This document shows positions 1-5,431 of a stretch of DNA of 5,431 nucleotides, piece by piece. Location of the stretch: assembly GCA_902803675.1 (NCBI GenBank), contig CADCQZ010000282.1, positions 1 through 5,431 on the forward strand. The letters are read 5' to 3'. Numbering within the stretch: position 1 is the stretch's first letter; each line of letters starts with the position of its first letter. Under the pieces are notes generated by a model that did not search any database, was not told where the DNA came from, and saw only the letters and a list, made by a program, of their open reading frames with translations. This stretch comes from an uncultured Eubacteriales bacterium (GTDB lineage Bacteria; Bacillota_A; Clostridia; Christensenellales; Aristaeellaceae). The translations under genes were made by a program, and so were the position numbers.

Positions 1-1268
1 AGGATGGCGATGACGAATATCACGGCCACCACGTTCTGGGAGAAGATGGACTGGACCCAGGTGGGGAAGCTGTCCCAGATCCCGGCTTCGGTGGACGCGG
101 TGAAACCGATGGCGACGGACAGGCTGATGGAAGCGATCAGTTTGTTGCGGGCCGTGAAGCCCGCGGCGGCGATCATCTCCACTCCGGATACCAGGATCTG
201 CCCCAATACCACCAGCAGGATCCCGCCGATCACGGGGCTGGGGATGGAGCCGACGAACCGCCCGACAGGCGGGAAAAGCCCGGCCAGCACCAGGATCACG
301 CCGCCCACGCGGGCCACGTTCCGGTTGATCACACCGGTCATGATGGTGAGCCCCACGTTCTCCGAATAGGAGGTGACGGGCGTGCCGCCCAGGATGCCGC
401 TGAGCACGGACCCGAGACCGTCGACTGTCAGGGCACCGGTCATCTCCGAACGGGTCAGGTCCCGGTGGAGCACGCCGCCCGCGACGGCGGAAGCGTCTCC
501 GAGCGTCTCGGTGGCGGATACCAGATAGATGATGCAGATGGACGTGATGGCGTCCAGGCGGAACACGGGCGGGTAGGGCATGAGGCGCGGCAGCGCGAAC
601 CAGCCGCCGGATGTGATGCCGCTCAAGTCCACCTTGCCGAAGAGCAGGGCCGAGATATACCCCGCGGCCAGGCCTATAAGGATGGACAGATTCTTTTTCG
701 GCCCCTTGACCAGCACCATCCACGCGATACAGGCGCTCAGGGTGATGAAGCCGGTCAGGATGTTGGGCAGGGATCCGAAATCCTCGACATATCCGCCGCC
801 GAAAGAACGCGCAGCGGTGGACAGGAGCGATAATCCGATCCCGGTGACCACCACGGCGGATACGATGGGGGCCATCAACCTGCGCCAGTAACGGACGGTC
901 AGTCCCAGCAGCCCTTCGAACAGCCCGCCGGCGAGCACCGTGCCGATGACCGTGCCGTAGCCGTATTTGGCCGCCACGGCGGTGAGGGGCACCACGAAGG
1001 TGAAACTCAGGCCCATGAACACCGGCAGGCCGGATCCGATCTTCCACAGGGGCGTGGCCTGGATGAAGGTGGCGATGCCGGCCGCGATCATGGCAGCCTG
1101 GATCAGGCTGAGGATCTCCGCCTGGCCGATGGCGGGCAAAGCTGCCCCGCATATGATCCCGATGGGCACCGTGTTGGTCACGAACATGGCCAGCACCTGC
1201 TGCACCGAATAGGGGAGCACCCTCAACAGGCCGGGATCGCCTTCGGGCTGATACAGTTTATGTTCCAA
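1..1268 (-). CDS. NCS2 (NAT) family nucleobase permease, probable xanthine/urate type, C-terminus cut by window edge
   Basis: This is an integral membrane transporter of the nucleobase:cation symporter-2 family, which imports purines or uracil with a cation. The window shows 422 codons of a family usually about 430-460 residues long, so only the last part of the C-terminus is missing. The protein is a chain of hydrophobic segments. It carries the NAT signature ENVGLTIMTG (residues 303-312), the TM8 motif ETLGD (E254, D258) and an Asp in VDGLG (D283). These correspond to the functional Glu272, Asp304 and signature loop of E. coli XanQ. ETxGD with a signature ending in TG fits the xanthine/urate branch better than the UraA uracil branch, but the substrate is an inference. 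The TM1 motif reads QQ (Q23-Q24) where the family usually has QH. The start is TTG at 1268-1266: an in-frame TGA lies directly before it and GGGAGGG sits 7 nt upstream. It follows the gtrA-like gene by 46 bp on the same strand, probably in one transcript. Confidence 0.93.
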   Translation of the reverse strand, partial: MEHKLYQPEGDPGLLRVLPYSVQQVLAMFVTNTVPIGIICGAALPAIGQAEILSLIQAAMIAAGIATFIQATPLWKIGSGLPVFMGLSFTFVVPLTAVAAKYGYGTVIGTVLAGGLFEGLLGLTVRYWRRLMAPIVSAVVVTGIGLSLLSTAARSFGGGYVEDFGSLPNILTGFITLSACIAWMVLVKGPKKNLSILIGLAAGYISALLFGKVDLSGITSGGWFALPRLMPYPPVFRLDAITSICIIYLVSATETLGDASAVAGGVLHRDLTRSEMTGALTVDGLGSVLSGILGGTPVTSYSENVGLTIMTGVINRNVARVGGVILVLAGLFPPVGRFVGSIPSPVIGGILLVVLGQILVSGVEMIAAAGFTARNKLIASISLSVAIGFTASTEAGIWDSFPTWVQSIFSQNVVAVIFVIAI

Positions 1269-1275
1269 TCAAGAT

Positions 1276-1282
1276 CCCTCCC
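1276..1282 (-). promoter_or_regulatory. Ribosome binding site fixing the TTG start of the permease
   Basis: On the minus strand GGGAGGG ends 7 nt before TTG (1268-1266). The codon immediately before TTG is an in-frame TGA (1271-1269), so no longer start exists. The next in-frame ATG lies inside the first transmembrane segment. The N-terminus from TTG (MEHKLYQ) looks like those of relatives. Confidence 0.75.
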
Positions 1283-1314
1283 GCATAGTCCTTGTCGTCT
1301 CCGATAACACGGTG

Positions 1315-1764
1315 TCAGAGCGCCTCGTTTTTCTTCTTGGCCACGTCGTTGGTGTCCAGGCTGTCCCGGTAGATCACGTAGCGCTGGTAGAGGAACTCCG
1401 TGACGAAATTGACGATCATGCTCAGCGCCAGTACCAGATACTCATTCCAGCCGCTGCTTTCCAGAGCGTCGCCGCCCCAGGTGGAAAGAGGCGTGAACAC
1501 GGCGTAGTACAGCGCGACCATGGCCATGGCCTGGGGCACGTTCTTGGCGGACTGGAAGGTATAGCGCCTGTTGAAGGTGAAGTTCCAGATCACGCTCAGC
1601 ACCAGGGCCAGGCCGTAGGCGAGCCAGTAGGGCCAGCGGAACACTTCGTTGAACAGCGTGAAGCTGAGGACTTCCACCAGTCCCGCAGAAATGGAAAAGA
1701 GTGTAAATTTGATCATGCGCAGCAATTCGCGGCGCTTTTCCTCCCGGGTCTTCGTTTCGCTCAT
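1315..1764 (-). CDS. GtrA-like family small membrane protein (four transmembrane segments)
   Basis: This is a 149-residue protein of the GtrA-like family (Pfam GtrA). Members are small four-helix membrane proteins, and the founding one is thought to flip undecaprenyl-phosphate-linked sugar across the membrane for O-antigen or wall polysaccharide modification. A charged N-terminal tail (residues 2-16) precedes hydrophobic segments at about 18-40, 46-64, 79-97 and 109-126, and the C-terminal tail is polar and lysine-rich. The hallmark WNFTFNRRYTF lies at 60-70. A related block, VNFVTEFLYQRYVIY (118-132), follows TM4, as expected of the family's two-fold internal repeat. I chose the ATG at 1764 because AGAAAGGA lies 8 nt upstream. 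The longer frame from ATG 1812 would begin upstream of the likely -10 box. No glycosyltransferase partner is visible; the permease follows by 46 bp. The family is clear, but the transported substrate cannot be told. Confidence 0.87.
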   Translation of the reverse strand: MSETKTREEKRRELLRMIKFTLFSISAGLVEVLSFTLFNEVFRWPYWLAYGLALVLSVIWNFTFNRRYTFQSAKNVPQAMAMVALYYAVFTPLSTWGGDALESSGWNEYLVLALSMIVNFVTEFLYQRYVIYRDSLDTNDVAKKKNEAL

Positions 1765-1772
1765 AGTCCGTA

Positions 1773-1780
1773 TCCTTTCT
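1773..1780 (-). promoter_or_regulatory. Ribosome binding site of the gtrA-like gene
   Basis: AGAAAGGA on the minus strand lies 8 nt upstream of ATG 1764-1762. It decides for this start over the in-frame ATGs at 1788 and 1812, which have no comparable site. Confidence 0.65.
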
Positions 1781-1802
1781 TCATCCATGGATCTGTGCCG
1801 GT

Positions 1803-1831
1803 ATTCTATCACAGATCCGCCCGGATAGCCA
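1803..1831 (-). promoter_or_regulatory. Extended -10 promoter for the gtrA-like gene and permease
   Basis: Read on the minus strand, TAGAAT (1808-1803, five of six matches to TATAAT) is preceded directly by TGA (1811-1809), the TGN of an extended -10. A weak -35 (TGGCTA, 1831-1826, three of six) lies 17 bp upstream. Transcription would begin near 1796, about 30 nt before the gene's ATG. This is a sequence match only; there is no transcript evidence. Confidence 0.6.
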
Positions 1832-1837
1832 TACGGA

Positions 1838-1856
1838 ATGCGCCGAACTTGCGCAT
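1838..1856. repeat. Operator-like dyad between the divergent promoters
   Basis: ATGCGC (1838-1843) and GCGCAT (1851-1856) form a perfect 6-bp inverted repeat around a 7-nt centre. The right arm overlaps the pcrA -35 box (1849-1854), and the left arm lies just beyond the -35 position of the leftward promoter. A dimeric regulator bound here could affect both units. A repeat this short could also arise by chance, and it does not match the Bacillota LexA box (CGAAC-N4-GTTCG), although one CGAAC half-site is present at 1844-1848. Confidence 0.3.
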
Positions 1857-1877
1857 ATCCGGCGATTGGGTTATAAT
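1849..1877 (+). promoter_or_regulatory. Sigma-A/sigma-70 type promoter for pcrA-ligA
   Basis: A perfect TATAAT (1872-1877) sits 17 bp after TTGCGC (1849-1854), which keeps the TTG core of the -35 box. The start of transcription would be near 1884, giving a leader of about 42 nt before the pcrA ATG. It faces away from the leftward promoter with a 17-bp gap between the two -35 boxes. Confidence 0.72.
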
Positions 1878-1889
1878 CGTAAATGTAGA

Positions 1890-1910
1890 AAGATGGCCTT
1901 CGGCTGTCTT
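1890..1910 (+). other. Hairpin in the pcrA 5' leader
   Basis: AAGATGGCC (1890-1898) and GGCTGTCTT (1902-1910) can pair over 9 bp, including two G-U pairs, around a 3-nt loop. The hairpin starts about 6 nt after the predicted transcription start and ends 3 nt before the AAGGAG ribosome binding site. It could shield the mRNA 5' end or modulate ribosome access. There is no U-tract, so it is not a typical terminator. Its function is inferred only. Confidence 0.4.
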
Positions 1911-1913
1911 GAG

Positions 1914-1919
1914 AAGGAG
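1914..1919 (+). promoter_or_regulatory. Ribosome binding site of pcrA
   Basis: AAGGAG ends 6 nt before ATG 1926. It fixes this start over the in-frame ATG at 1866, which lies upstream of the -10 box and so would not be transcribed from this promoter. Confidence 0.8.
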
Positions 1920-1925
1920 TGTGCC

Positions 1926-4172
1926 ATGGAACTGACCGATCTTAATCCCATGCAGCGTCTGGCGGCGGAGACCCTCGAGGGCCCTGTGCTGATCCTGGCG
2001 GGCGCCGGCAGCGGCAAGACCCGCACGATCACCTACCGCATCGCCAACCTGATCGATCACGGCGTCAGGCCGTGGCATATCCTGGCCCTCACTTTCACCA
2101 ACAAGGCGGCCAAAGAGATGCAGGAGCGGGTGGACCGCCTGGTGGGGGATACCGCCGATATGTGGATGGGCACCTTCCATTCCATCTGCGCCAGGATCCT
2201 GCGGCGGGATATCGAGAAGATCGGCCGGGCGCGCGATTTCGTGATCTATGACGAGGAGGACGCCGGCAGGATCCTCAAGGATATCCTCAAGGACCTGAAC
2301 ATCGGCGACAAGGTCTTCACGCCCCGGGAACTGAAGCGGTATATCTCGGACGCCAAGAACAAGCTGCTCGCGCCGGATGAATGGTTCGCCCAGTCAGAGA
2401 GGACCTACCGCGCTCAGCAGATCCACGATATCTATACTCTCTATGACAAGCGTCTGGCGGCGGTCAACGCCCTGGATTTCGACGATCTGCTCATCAAAAC
2501 GCTCCAGCTTTTCGTGGACAATCCCCCGGTGCTGGACTACTACCAGCGGCGTTTCGAATACGTCCATGTGGACGAATATCAGGATACCAACCGGGCCCAG
2601 TACCAGCTGGTGCGGCTGCTGACGCTCACGCACCACAACCTGTGTGTGGTGGGGGACGATGATCAGTCCATCTACGCCTGGCGCGGGGCGGATATCCGCA
2701 ACATCCTGGACTTCGAGAAGGACTATCCCGAGGCCCGGGTCATCAAGCTGGAGCAGAACTACCGCAACACTTCCAATATCCTGGAGGCCGCCAATCAGGT
2801 GATCGCCCATAACCTGGGACGCAAGGAAAAGCGGCTGTGGACCGTCACGCCCGTGGGTGAGCCCATCCATGTGTACGGCGCCATGGACGAGAAGGACGAG
2901 GCGGTCTGGATCGCGGACAGGATCCGGGATCTCACGGGTGAGGACGTGCCCATGAGCGAGATCTGCGTGCTGTACCGCATGCATGCCCAGAGCCGCGTGA
3001 TGGAAGATGCCCTGAACCGCGCGGGCGTGCCCTACCGGATCTTCGGCGGTACCCGTTTCTACGACCGCAAGGAGATCAAGGACGCTCTGGCCTACCTGCG
3101 CCTGATGCTCAACCAGCGGGATGACGTGTCTCTGGAGCGGATCATCAATACGCCCCGGCGCGCGATCGGTGATACCACCGTGAACGCCCTGAAGGCTTCG
3201 GCCAGGGACCGGGACATCAGCCTGTACGAGGCCCTGTTCGATCATGATCCGCTGCCGGGCCGGGCCAATTCCGCCGTCAAGGCTTTCGCGGAGATGATGG
3301 ACGGCCTGCGCCGGGAGCGGGATACCCTGCCTTTGAGGCAGTTCGCCGAAAAAGTGATCGACAAAAGCGGCCTGATCGCCCAGTACGCCCTGGATACCAC
3401 CGAGGAGGGCCGGGCCCATAAGGAGAACCTGCTGGAGCTCCTTTCCGCCGTGCGGGATTTCACGACCCAGCATCCGGAGGCCGGCCTGGCGGAATTCATG
3501 GAGAACGTGGCTCTGGTCAGTGATCTGGACCAGAGCACCAATCCCAACAGGTATGTGACGCTGATGACCCTCCATTCCGTGAATGGTCTGGAGTTCGACG
3601 CGGTGTTCATCGCCGGCCTGGAGGAGGAGATCTTTCCCCTGATCCGGCCCTTCGAGGATGGCAACGACCGTGTGGAGGAGGAGCGCCGGCTGTGTTATGT
3701 GGGCATCACCCGGGCACGGAAAAAGCTGTTCCTGTCCTATGCCCGGTCCCGTCTGCTGTTCAACCAGGTCGTCAGTCACGATGTGTCCCGCTTCATCAGG
3801 GAGATATCCCCGGATCTGATGCGGGTGGAGAGCCGGGCGAGAAGTGCCCGGCCCATGCCGACGGCGAGGCCGCGGTCCGCGCCGTCCTATCCCCGGGCTC
3901 CCGTCAGCCGGCCTCAGGGGGGCGGCGGGCTCCTGAACATCCCCGGCGTCACCAAGGGCTTCGTGCCCTCCAAGGCCAGGGAAGGCGCGGGAAGAGCCCT
4001 CAGGGGGATGTACGGCCCGGGTGATCGGGTGATGCACCGGAGCTTCGGGGAGGGCCGGGTCGTGGCGGTGACCGGGGACGACAGCGCTCCCGTGATCACC
4101 ATCAGTTTCCCGTCTTACGGGATCAAGCGTTTTTCCCTGACCGCAGCGCCGATCATCAAGCTCGAGGACTGA
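1926..4172 (+). CDS. pcrA: ATP-dependent 3'-5' DNA helicase PcrA (UvrD/Rep family, superfamily 1)
   Basis: PcrA is a cytoplasmic helicase that uses ATP to move 3'-5' on single-stranded DNA. It serves excision repair, plasmid rolling-circle replication, removal of RecA filaments and clearing of RNA polymerase. The 748-residue length fits (B. subtilis PcrA is about 740). The SF1A motifs are in order: Q motif near Q10; motif I GAGSGKT (26-32, K31); Ia TFTNKAAKEM (56-65); Ib GTFHS (82-86); II DEYQDT (D216, E217); III GDDDQSIYAWRG (243-254); IV QNYR (277-280); V MTLHSVNGLEF (547-557); VI YVGITRA with R596. Motif V is odd: VN (552-553) replaces the usual AK. After a linker rich in Arg, Pro, Ala and Gly (about 635-698), residues 699-748 match the C-terminal Tudor-like domain (GDRV..FGEG) that contacts RNA polymerase in Bacillota PcrA. 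It is the first gene of the rightward unit and ends in TGA 17 bp before ligA. Confidence 0.97.
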   Translation: MELTDLNPMQRLAAETLEGPVLILAGAGSGKTRTITYRIANLIDHGVRPWHILALTFTNKAAKEMQERVDRLVGDTADMWMGTFHSICARILRRDIEKIGRARDFVIYDEEDAGRILKDILKDLNIGDKVFTPRELKRYISDAKNKLLAPDEWFAQSERTYRAQQIHDIYTLYDKRLAAVNALDFDDLLIKTLQLFVDNPPVLDYYQRRFEYVHVDEYQDTNRAQYQLVRLLTLTHHNLCVVGDDDQSIYAWRGADIRNILDFEKDYPEARVIKLEQNYRNTSNILEAANQVIAHNLGRKEKRLWTVTPVGEPIHVYGAMDEKDEAVWIADRIRDLTGEDVPMSEICVLYRMHAQSRVMEDALNRAGVPYRIFGGTRFYDRKEIKDALAYLRLMLNQRDDVSLERIINTPRRAIGDTTVNALKASARDRDISLYEALFDHDPLPGRANSAVKAFAEMMDGLRRERDTLPLRQFAEKVIDKSGLIAQYALDTTEEGRAHKENLLELLSAVRDFTTQHPEAGLAEFMENVALVSDLDQSTNPNRYVTLMTLHSVNGLEFDAVFIAGLEEEIFPLIRPFEDGNDRVEEERRLCYVGITRARKKLFLSYARSRLLFNQVVSHDVSRFIREISPDLMRVESRARSARPMPTARPRSAPSYPRAPVSRPQGGGGLLNIPGVTKGFVPSKAREGAGRALRGMYGPGDRVMHRSFGEGRVVAVTGDDSAPVITISFPSYGIKRFSLTAAPIIKLED

Positions 4173-4175
4173 TCT

Positions 4176-4183
4176 TAAGGAGG
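4176..4183 (+). promoter_or_regulatory. Strong ribosome binding site of ligA
   Basis: TAAGGAGG is a full match to the anti-Shine-Dalgarno sequence and ends 6 nt before ATG 4190. A second in-frame ATG at 4184 touches the site directly and is too close to be used. The strong site, directly after the pcrA stop, shows that translation is meant to begin here, upstream of the TAG codon. Confidence 0.8.
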
Positions 4184-4189
4184 ATGTCC

Positions 4190-5431
4190 ATGTTTGATAA
4201 GCAGGCCCAGATGCGCCGACTGGTGGATGACCTGAATTATTATGCCGAAGCCTAGTATACCAGGGACGAGCCGCTCATCTCGGATGCCGAGTGGGACGGG
4301 CTCGATGCCCGTCTGCAGGCGATGGAACAGGAAACGGGCTTCAGTTTTCCCGATTCCCCCACCCATCGTGTCGGCGGGCAGGTGCTGGAAGGCTTTGAGG
4401 AGCACACCCATTTGAGCAGGCTCTGGAGCCTGGACAAGGCCCAGACCCGGGAGGAGCTCACTGCCTGGTTCGACCGCACGGACAGGCTGATCCGGGAGGA
4501 TGGTTCCCTGCCGGAGCCCACCTACGGCATCGAATACAAGTTCGACGGTCTCACCCTGGTGCTGACCTATCGGGACGGCGTGCTCGTCGAGGCGGCTACC
4601 CGGGGAAACGGCACCACGGGGGAAGCGGTGCTGCCCCAGGCGCGCACCATCCGCTCCGTGCCCCTGACCATCCCCTACAAAGGGCTGATCGAGGTGCACG
4701 GGGAGTGCGTGATGCTTCTGTCGGAACTGGAAAAATACAACCTTTCGGCGGCCGTGCCGCTCAAAAACGCGCGCAACGCCGCGGCCGGGGGCCTTCGCAA
4801 TCTGGATCCCAAGGTGACCGCGGCACGGCACCTGTCCGCGTTTTTCTATATGGTCAATACCATCACGGATCCGCCCTATTCGGATCAGGACGGCATGATC
4901 GCTTTCCTGAGGGAGCAGGGCTTTCCCGTCAGCCCGTATTTTAAGAACTGCGCCGGCAGGGACGAGGTGCTCGCGGCCCTGGATGAGATCGAGGCGCGCA
5001 GGCCCTCCCTTGATTTCCTGATCGACGGGGCCGTGATCAAGCTGCGGGACCAGCGCACCCGGGACGCCCTGGGCTATACGGACAAATTCCCCCGGTGGGC
5101 CGTGGCCTACAAGTTCGCCGCGGAGGAGATGACCAGCGTTCTGCGCTCGGTGACCTGGGAACTGGGCCGTACCGGAAAGGTGACGCCCCTGGCGCACGTG
5201 GATCCCGTGGATTTCACCGGGGTCACCGTGGAAAAGGCTACTCTCAACAATTACGGCGATATCCTCCGCAAGGATCTGGCTCTGGGATGCCGGGTGTTCA
5301 TCCGCCGGTCCAACGATGTGATCCCCGAGATCCTCGGCCGCGCGGGCGGCCCTCAGCCGGGGGAGGAGCCCATCGTCAGGCCTGAAAAGTGCCCTGCCTG
5401 CGGGCAGCCCCTGACCCAGCGGGGCGCCAAT
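4190..5431 (+). CDS. ligA: NAD+-dependent DNA ligase LigA, partial, with an in-frame TAG at codon 22
   Basis: LigA seals nicks using NAD+ and is the replicative ligase of most bacteria. The window holds 414 codons of a protein usually about 650-680 long. Domain Ia (about 1-60) has D32 and D36 of the NMN-binding site, but the essential Tyr22 position is a TAG stop (4253-4255) and Tyr35 is Trp. The nucleotidyltransferase domain follows: catalytic K117 in KFDG with E115, R138 in TRGNG, E172 in EVHGE, R195 and R203, K284 in IDGAVIK and K308 in AVAYKF. Then come the OB fold (GRTGKVTP) and the first CxxC of the Cys4 zinc finger (C401, C404), cut by the window edge. No frameshift or second stop occurs. 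The next in-frame ATG (4322) would discard the conserved part of domain Ia. The pcrA-ligA order is typical of Bacillota. The gene may be intact apart from a sequencing error, freshly broken, or read through the TAG; I annotate the full frame. Confidence 0.9.
4253..4255 (+). other. In-frame TAG codon inside ligA, at the Tyr22 position
   Basis: From ATG 4190 the frame reads LNYYAEA, then TAG, then YTRDEPLISDAEWD. The alignment with E. coli LigA is gap-free here (Y22 H23 ... D32 ... Y35 D36), so TAG replaces the conserved Tyr22. TAC or TAT to TAG is a single-base change. Both complete genes in the window end in TGA, so no TAG is seen here as a true terminator. Confidence 0.85.

Noticed and set aside
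1269..1314. A purine riboswitch, promoter or terminator ahead of the permease
   Set aside because: The gap is only 46 bp, too short for a purine riboswitch with its platform. I see no good -10/-35 pair and no stem followed by a T-tract.
1844..1857. A possible LexA (SOS) box upstream of pcrA
   Set aside because: Only one half-site, CGAAC, is present. The expected GTTCG four bases later reads GCATA.
1866..1925. A 20-residue N-terminal extension of PcrA from ATG 1866
   Set aside because: This ATG is upstream of the TATAAT box and has no ribosome binding site. The ATG at 1926 has AAGGAG at good spacing and gives the usual PcrA N-terminus.
1312..1935. Plus-strand frame over the gtrA-like gene and the promoter region
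   Set aside because: It runs antisense to the GtrA-like protein and through both divergent promoters, and its composition looks non-coding.
2394..4037. A 547-codon open frame on the minus strand inside pcrA
   Set aside because: It is antisense to a clear pcrA, has a His/Gln/Gly-rich composition typical of reverse-strand reading of GC-rich codons, and shows no recognisable domain.
4295..4313. GACGGGC-TCGAT-GCCCGTC inverted repeat 40 nt after the TAG codon, considered as a recoding or readthrough element or a terminator
   Set aside because: It lies in conserved LigA coding sequence, where GC-rich codons make such repeats common. It has no U-tract and matches no known readthrough element. Keep it in mind only if the TAG proves to be decoded.
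4175..5197. A 340-codon open frame on the minus strand inside ligA
   Set aside because: It is antisense to conserved LigA sequence, has the same shadow composition, and shows no known motif.
1..5431. A novel defence, mobile or CRISPR system
   Set aside because: Every long stretch is accounted for by a recognised family. There are no direct-repeat arrays, transposase genes, integrase genes or terminal repeats.

Overview
This is a GC-rich (about 60% by eye) bacterial chromosomal segment. The adjacent pcrA and ligA genes, the purine-rich Shine-Dalgarno sites (one a perfect TAAGGAGG) and the style of the LigA protein point to a Bacillota/Clostridia-type bacterium, perhaps from a gut or other anaerobic community. 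That placement is inferred from gene order and protein features and was not tested by a search. The genes are housekeeping or common accessory genes. I see no mobile element, CRISPR array, RNA gene or defence cassette.

Layout: two genes read leftward and two read rightward from a shared divergent control region at about 1765-1925. The leftward unit is a small GtrA-family membrane protein (1315-1764) followed 46 bp later by an NCS2 nucleobase permease (1268 leftward, cut by the window edge) that starts with TTG. The rightward unit is pcrA, a UvrD-family DNA helicase (1926-4172), followed 17 bp later by ligA, the NAD+-dependent DNA ligase (4190 to the right edge, partial). The control region holds an extended -10 promoter for the leftward unit, a TTGCGC/TATAAT promoter for the rightward unit, a 19-bp dyad over the pcrA -35 box, and a 9-bp hairpin in the pcrA leader.

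PcrA and LigA both work in DNA repair and replication: the helicase unwinds or clears DNA, including at stalled RNA polymerase, and the ligase seals nicks. The short gap and strong ribosome binding site suggest co-transcription. The leftward pair has no obvious shared pathway: a lipid-linked sugar flippase-like protein and a probable purine (xanthine or urate) transporter.

The most striking point is an in-frame TAG at codon 22 of ligA (4253-4255). It falls exactly where E. coli LigA has the essential Tyr22, while the following 392 codons stay open and keep the nucleotidyltransferase residues. This could be a sequencing error, a fresh nonsense mutation, or a TAG decoded as an amino acid. The window alone cannot separate these. 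Lesser oddities are a Lys-to-Asn change in helicase motif V of PcrA and a Gln in place of the usual His in the permease's TM1 motif.
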